DNA of 52,636 bases, taken from Rheinheimera sp. Lineage in GTDB: Bacteria; Pseudomonadota; Gammaproteobacteria; Enterobacterales; Alteromonadaceae. The stretch is taken from contig DMYW01000030.1 of assembly GCA_003482455.1 (NCBI GenBank), positions 1 through 52,636 of the forward strand. Direction: 5' to 3'. The number at the start of each line of letters is the position of its first letter. Position 1 is the first letter of the stretch. This document shows positions 49,049 to 52,636 of the stretch, one piece after another. The notes under the pieces were generated by a model that was not told the DNA's origin, did not search any database, and worked only from the letters and a program-made list of their open reading frames with translations. The translations under genes and the position numbers were made by a program.

Positions 49049-51937
49049 TTACAGCAGCCGCGTGGCCAACGTCGCTAAACTTTCATCGAGATCAGAGGTT
49101 TCCCCTAAGGCTAATACCGCGCATTGCGCGGATAACTCAGGCACAAATGCTTGAGTTTCATGGAAATGTTGCAAAGCAATTTTCAACCGTTCGGCAATAT
49201 CTTCAGCGTCATGCAGCTGTGTTTGTGGCAATATCAACAAGAATTGATGCTTATGCCAATGCCCAACCCAATCCCCACCCCGTAATTGCTGGTGCAATAA
49301 CTGACCAACCAATTGTTGCAACAGATCGATATTATTTTTCCCTAACTTCTGCTGGAGTTCGTTCCAATGCTCGACATCCAATAACACCAAGGATAACGGC
49401 TGATTAGCACGCTTACAGCGACTGAATTCGGCGGTGACTAACTCCAACATCCGCTCCATAGTGGGCAGTCCAGTATCTGGATTGATTTTCGATGCCGGAT
49501 GCACCAGTAAACTAGCCAGCCGGCTTTGGTCTTGTTCCAGCAAACACAGTTGCTCGGCTTGAATTTGCAGCTCTGAGTCTTGTAACCGCACTTGCTGGCG
49601 CAATTGCGAGACATGCCGTCCCAAATGGCGCAAGTGCCAACGATGCAAGGCAATGACCACCACCACTAAAAATGCGATAACGCTGCTGATCAGCCACGGT
49701 TGTTGCCACCAAATAGGTTGCACCACCACCACCAATTCGGCCGGATGTTCACTCCAAGCGCCACCCGGATACGCCGCGACTACCATAAATCGATAAGTGC
49801 CTGCGGCTAAATTGGTGTATTCGGCACTTAACTTAGCGCCACGTTCCACCCAATCGGTATCAAAACCATCCAATTTTGTTTTATAACGAATGCGTGTCGG
49901 CATTTGAAAACTTAGCGCTGTGTAATCAATTTCCAGCCGTTTAAAATCCGAAGGCAGCTCCAGCGGACCTTGTTGCGAAGAACCATTGACCCGCACATCT
50001 TCAATCACCACTTGCGGCGCACTGGTTTGAAACAGGCTCAAGTCACTAGGCTGTAAACGCGCGACGCCTTGTGCTGTGGCGAACCAAAAAGTACCATCCG
50101 GCAAACGGATCGCCCCCGTCATCGAGCTGCCGTTACATTGCGCATCGCGCATACCGTCGCTGACGCCAAACAATTCGGCGCTGGTCAGCTGAGCTTTTTG
50201 GCCGTCCAGCACTTGCAACGCATCTGCGATGCTGACTCGCACTATGCCGTGATTGCTGGACATCCACAGCGAGCCCTGCTCGTCTGGCAACACTGCAAAA
50301 ATTTTTTCGACTGGGAATCCTTGAGCCTGCGATAACAGCTGTCCGCGTTGGGTCGACAGATCATACCGAGCTAATCCGCGATCTGTGGCAAACCAAACTC
50401 GCGATGAACTCTGCTCGAACCACACATCAAACACTTGTTGTGCAGGCGCAAATTGTTTTTGCGCAATGATTTCAAACTTGCCTTGGCGGTACACCGCAAC
50501 ACCACCGTTAGTGCAGATCCAAATGTTGCCTTGGCTATCCTGACGCACCGAACTTACAAATTCGCCCGGCAGACCGTCACTGATATGAAATGTCTGAAAT
50601 CGGCCATGCTGCAGCAACGACAATCCAGCATTGGTGCCAAACCATACGCGTCCATCGGCTTGCGGTAAAATCGCCGTGACCAGATCCGACACCAGTCCGT
50701 CTTTGCGTCCATACCGTTCAATTTCTACACCTTGACGGATACGGATCACGCCATCGGCAAAGGTGCCTGCCCAAATATCACCATCGGCAGCCTGCGCCAA
50801 ACTTCGGTACGATTGGATGCGCATCGGCTGCTGCGGTTGCCACTGGTTTATCACCCCATCAATAAATCGATTGAGGCCCGTTGCCGTACCAATCCAAATG
50901 GCGCCATCAGCCGTGCGTAACAGGGTCCGGATATAGTTATCCGATAATCCGTTGTGGGTGGTTAAAGTTCGAAATGCCGTGTTGCGCATCCGATACAAGC
51001 CGACATTGGTGCCGACCCATATATTCAAGTCTTTGTCTTGAAACAAACTCAAGACTCGATTGTCCGGCAAGCCATTTTGTTGGGATAACTGCTCTAGTAC
51101 CTCACCGGATAGCCGGAATAAGCCTTTGTCCTGAGTACCAATCCACAATGGACCTTCTTTATCTTGTACAAACGCACTAACGGCAGTATTCGCAAGACCA
51201 GGATGTAACGGCTGAATTTGCTGCAAATCCATACTGAAAGCACCTTGCACAGTGCCGACCAACAAACTGCCGCTGGCAGATTCTGCAACAGTTAACGTAT
51301 CGATATCGCGAAAACGACTGACGGGTTGAAAACGCGGCGTTTCTAACGCAGGGTCAACCCAAAACAAGCCTTTGACCGTGGCAAACCACATTTTATTATC
51401 ACGTGAATGTTCAACTTGGTGTAATTGCAACGACGGCAGCCCATCCGACAGCCCGAAGCGGCGAACCGTTCCGTCCGGTTGCACTCGAAACAGACCATTG
51501 CCTTCGGTCGTCACCCAAAGCACACCTGCAGCATCCTCGTCGATATCACTGATGACGCCCTCCAACCTAATGCTGCCCGTGGCTTTGCCATGTTGCCAAA
51601 ACACCAAGCTGCCACGCATCCCGCCAATCACTAGCGTGCCATCAGCGCGACGAAACATTTTCATCACGCCGGAATCGGCGAAATTATCGAGTTGAGTTCG
51701 TTTCAACCATTCAAATGTACGACCATTGTATCGGCTCACGCCTTCCCAACCAGCAAACCACAAATAGCCGTCTTGGGTCTGGCTAATGGTATTGATGGTG
51801 TTGTGAGGTAATCCGTCACGCGTGGTGAAATGCTCATGATAATAATCGCCAAGCTGACCGACCACAGGAGCGACTTGCCCTTGCACCTGCAAACACCAAG
51901 TCATACAAAGGATGGTTAAAAGTCTGAATAAACGCAT
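49049..51937 (-). CDS. Two-component-type propeller protein with Y_Y_Y and degenerate GGDEF domain
   Basis: 962 residues. A signal peptide (about 1-20) precedes about 13 WxGT-like motifs (for example LWFAGW, LWIGTQ, IWVGTN, VWFGTN, FWFATA) forming the periplasmic propeller of Reg_prop proteins. A Y_Y_Y immunoglobulin-like domain (YKTKLDGFDTDWVE onward) precedes a membrane helix (VIAFLVVVVIALH) and a coiled coil. The C-terminal GGDEF-type domain has HWHKHQF in place of the GGDEF loop and lost the active site. Relatives carry a histidine kinase or active GGDEF; here it is probably a c-di-GMP-independent signalling or binding module. Ligand unknown. Confidence 0.9.
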   Translation of the reverse strand: MRLFRLLTILCMTWCLQVQGQVAPVVGQLGDYYHEHFTTRDGLPHNTINTISQTQDGYLWFAGWEGVSRYNGRTFEWLKRTQLDNFADSGVMKMFRRADGTLVIGGMRGSLVFWQHGKATGSIRLEGVISDIDEDAAGVLWVTTEGNGLFRVQPDGTVRRFGLSDGLPSLQLHQVEHSRDNKMWFATVKGLFWVDPALETPRFQPVSRFRDIDTLTVAESASGSLLVGTVQGAFSMDLQQIQPLHPGLANTAVSAFVQDKEGPLWIGTQDKGLFRLSGEVLEQLSQQNGLPDNRVLSLFQDKDLNIWVGTNVGLYRMRNTAFRTLTTHNGLSDNYIRTLLRTADGAIWIGTATGLNRFIDGVINQWQPQQPMRIQSYRSLAQAADGDIWAGTFADGVIRIRQGVEIERYGRKDGLVSDLVTAILPQADGRVWFGTNAGLSLLQHGRFQTFHISDGLPGEFVSSVRQDSQGNIWICTNGGVAVYRQGKFEIIAQKQFAPAQQVFDVWFEQSSSRVWFATDRGLARYDLSTQRGQLLSQAQGFPVEKIFAVLPDEQGSLWMSSNHGIVRVSIADALQVLDGQKAQLTSAELFGVSDGMRDAQCNGSSMTGAIRLPDGTFWFATAQGVARLQPSDLSLFQTSAPQVVIEDVRVNGSSQQGPLELPSDFKRLEIDYTALSFQMPTRIRYKTKLDGFDTDWVERGAKLSAEYTNLAAGTYRFMVVAAYPGGAWSEHPAELVVVVQPIWWQQPWLISSVIAFLVVVVIALHRWHLRHLGRHVSQLRQQVRLQDSELQIQAEQLCLLEQDQSRLASLLVHPASKINPDTGLPTMERMLELVTAEFSRCKRANQPLSLVLLDVEHWNELQQKLGKNNIDLLQQLVGQLLHQQLRGGDWVGHWHKHQFLLILPQTQLHDAEDIAERLKIALQHFHETQAFVPELSAQCAVLALGETSDLDESLATLATRLL

Positions 51938-52053
51938 ACACCGCCTAGATGCAACACACGCCCGCCATGAGTTCTTTTTTATGGTAACAGGCTTGTGGAA
52001 TTTTTTTTAAGTGCCGTCATGTTTGTAGCATGGTTTCTTGCTATCGTTATGCC

Positions 52054-52121
52054 TGCACCTAAGTGGGGCAAATGCCTTTTGCCAACACCACTTTGGTGCA
52101 CTAACGCACTATTTTGGTGCA
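52054..52121 (+). promoter_or_regulatory. Three NtrC-like enhancer sites upstream of glnA
   Basis: Three 17-bp elements fit TGCACC-N5-GGTGCA: 52054-52070 (TGCACCTAAGTGGGGCA), 52084-52100 (AACACCACTTTGGTGCA) and 52105-52121 (CGCACTATTTTGGTGCA). The last differs by two bases from the E. coli glnA site TGCACTATATTGGTGCA. The last two centres are 21 bp apart, two helical turns. Confidence 0.75.
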
Positions 52122-52184
52122 TAAGTGCAACGTTTAAAACAAGCACATCAAATAGAATACTTTAAATTCAATAACTTATACTAT

Positions 52185-52200
52185 TGGCACAGCTTTAGCA
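52185..52200 (+). promoter_or_regulatory. Sigma-54 promoter of glnA
   Basis: TGGCAC then TAGCA with GG and GC separated by exactly 10 bp, the -24/-12 spacing; one mismatch from TTGCA in the -12 element. Transcription would start near 52211, placing the nearest NtrC-like sites around -98 and -119. Confidence 0.75.
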
Positions 52201-52266
52201 TTAGTTGCGCAACCTTGCGGCGTGCCGCAGCAGAACCAACAGTTTGAGTTGAATCCGGAGGAATGC

Positions 52267-52636
52267 ATGTCTGCATCGAACGTACTCAGTTTTATTAAAG
52301 AAAACGATGTGAAATTTGTCGACTTACGCTTTACCGATACCAAAGGTAAAGAGCAGCACGTCACTATCCCAGTGAACCAAATCGACGAAGATTTCTTCGA
52401 AAACGGCAAAATGTTCGATGGCTCTTCAATCGCTGGCTGGAAAGGCATCAACGAATCAGACATGGTACTGATGCCACAAGCTGACACTATGCTGTTGGAT
52501 CCATTCTTCGAAGAAACCACCATCAACATCGTGTGTGACGTGTTAGAACCTGCAACCATGCAAGGTTATGACCGTTGCCCACGTTCAATCGCTAAACGCG
52601 CTGAAGAATACCTGAAATCAACTGGCATCGCCGACA
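52267..52636 (+). CDS. glnA: Glutamine synthetase, 5' part (cut by the window end)
   Basis: Type I glutamine synthetase (ammonia assimilation into glutamine). The 123 residues visible start MSASNVLSFIKENDVKFVDL and include the FDGSSIAGW motif of the N-terminal beta-grasp domain and the LDPFFEETTINIVCDV strand. No stop is reached before the window ends. A GGAGG ribosome site lies 5 nt ahead of the ATG. Upstream signals for NtrC and sigma-54 indicate induction by nitrogen limitation. Confidence 0.97.
   Translation, partial: MSASNVLSFIKENDVKFVDLRFTDTKGKEQHVTIPVNQIDEDFFENGKMFDGSSIAGWKGINESDMVLMPQADTMLLDPFFEETTINIVCDVLEPATMQGYDRCPRSIAKRAEEYLKSTGIAD

Larger units (their letters stand above)
51938..52266. 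other. glnA control region
   Basis: 329 bp holding the NtrC-like sites and sigma-54 promoter described separately. The first 100 bp or so, next to the propeller gene, contain nothing recognised. Confidence 0.7.

Noticed and set aside
52176..52559. 127-codon minus frame at the window end
   Set aside because: Antisense to glnA, whose plus-strand translation is unmistakable.

Overview
This window is chromosomal DNA of a gammaproteobacterium. Protein similarity and gene order point to Alteromonadales and relatives (a Rheinheimera/Alishewanella-like or Shewanella-like organism); that placement is inference. Most of it is ordinary core chromosome. I see no rRNA, tRNA, IS element, integrase or CRISPR array.

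Layout. 80-2593: mrcA (PBP1A). 2682-8274: a complete arginine operon, argCBFGH, on the minus strand, with a promoter and two tandem ArgR boxes upstream of argC. 8816-10591: the DauA-type SulP transporter. 10697-11608: a small island with a 65-residue peptide carrying a double-glycine leader, its own promoter, and an unknown polytopic membrane protein directly downstream. 11738-12087: a noncoding stretch bounded by a promoter-like element and a strong terminator. 12097-13883: a RegB/RegA (PrrB/PrrA)-type redox two-component pair. 14036-18313: metL and metB on minus and divergent metJ on plus, with two MetJ-box arrays between metB and metJ. 18440-26096: a short malic enzyme, rpmE, priA, ftsN, hslVU behind a sigma-32-type promoter, and a DUF971 gene.

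26195-30747 is a signalling block on minus: an HBM-type chemoreceptor, a PAP2 phosphatase and a GGDEF-EAL protein with a degenerate GGDEF. 30900-36241 carries rraA overlapping hutG, then a second degenerate GGDEF/EAL protein, hutI and hutC. A HutC-type operator lies between hutI and hutC; hutU and hutH are not in the window. 36597-38621 is a second chemoreceptor. It is followed on the minus strand by a candidate small RNA of about 105 nt and a membrane-anchored Mrr-like protein. 39370-43999 holds an epimerase-like gene, yiiD, a spermidine synthase-like gene, dtd, pip and yihY, a neighbourhood shared in part with E. coli (glnA, bipA, yihY, dtd, yiiD). 44080-52636 holds apbE, a VieB-like response regulator with a TPR-type region, typA/bipA, a two-component-propeller protein with a degenerate GGDEF, and the 5' end of glnA behind a sigma-54 promoter and three NtrC-like sites.

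The genes fall into amino-acid metabolism (Arg, Met, His, Gln) under recognisable ArgR, MetJ, HutC and NtrC/sigma-54 control, cell-envelope and division functions, proteolysis, and several c-di-GMP, chemotaxis and two-component proteins. The least explained items are the double-glycine peptide with its membrane partner, the two candidate noncoding transcripts, and the membrane-anchored Mrr-like protein.
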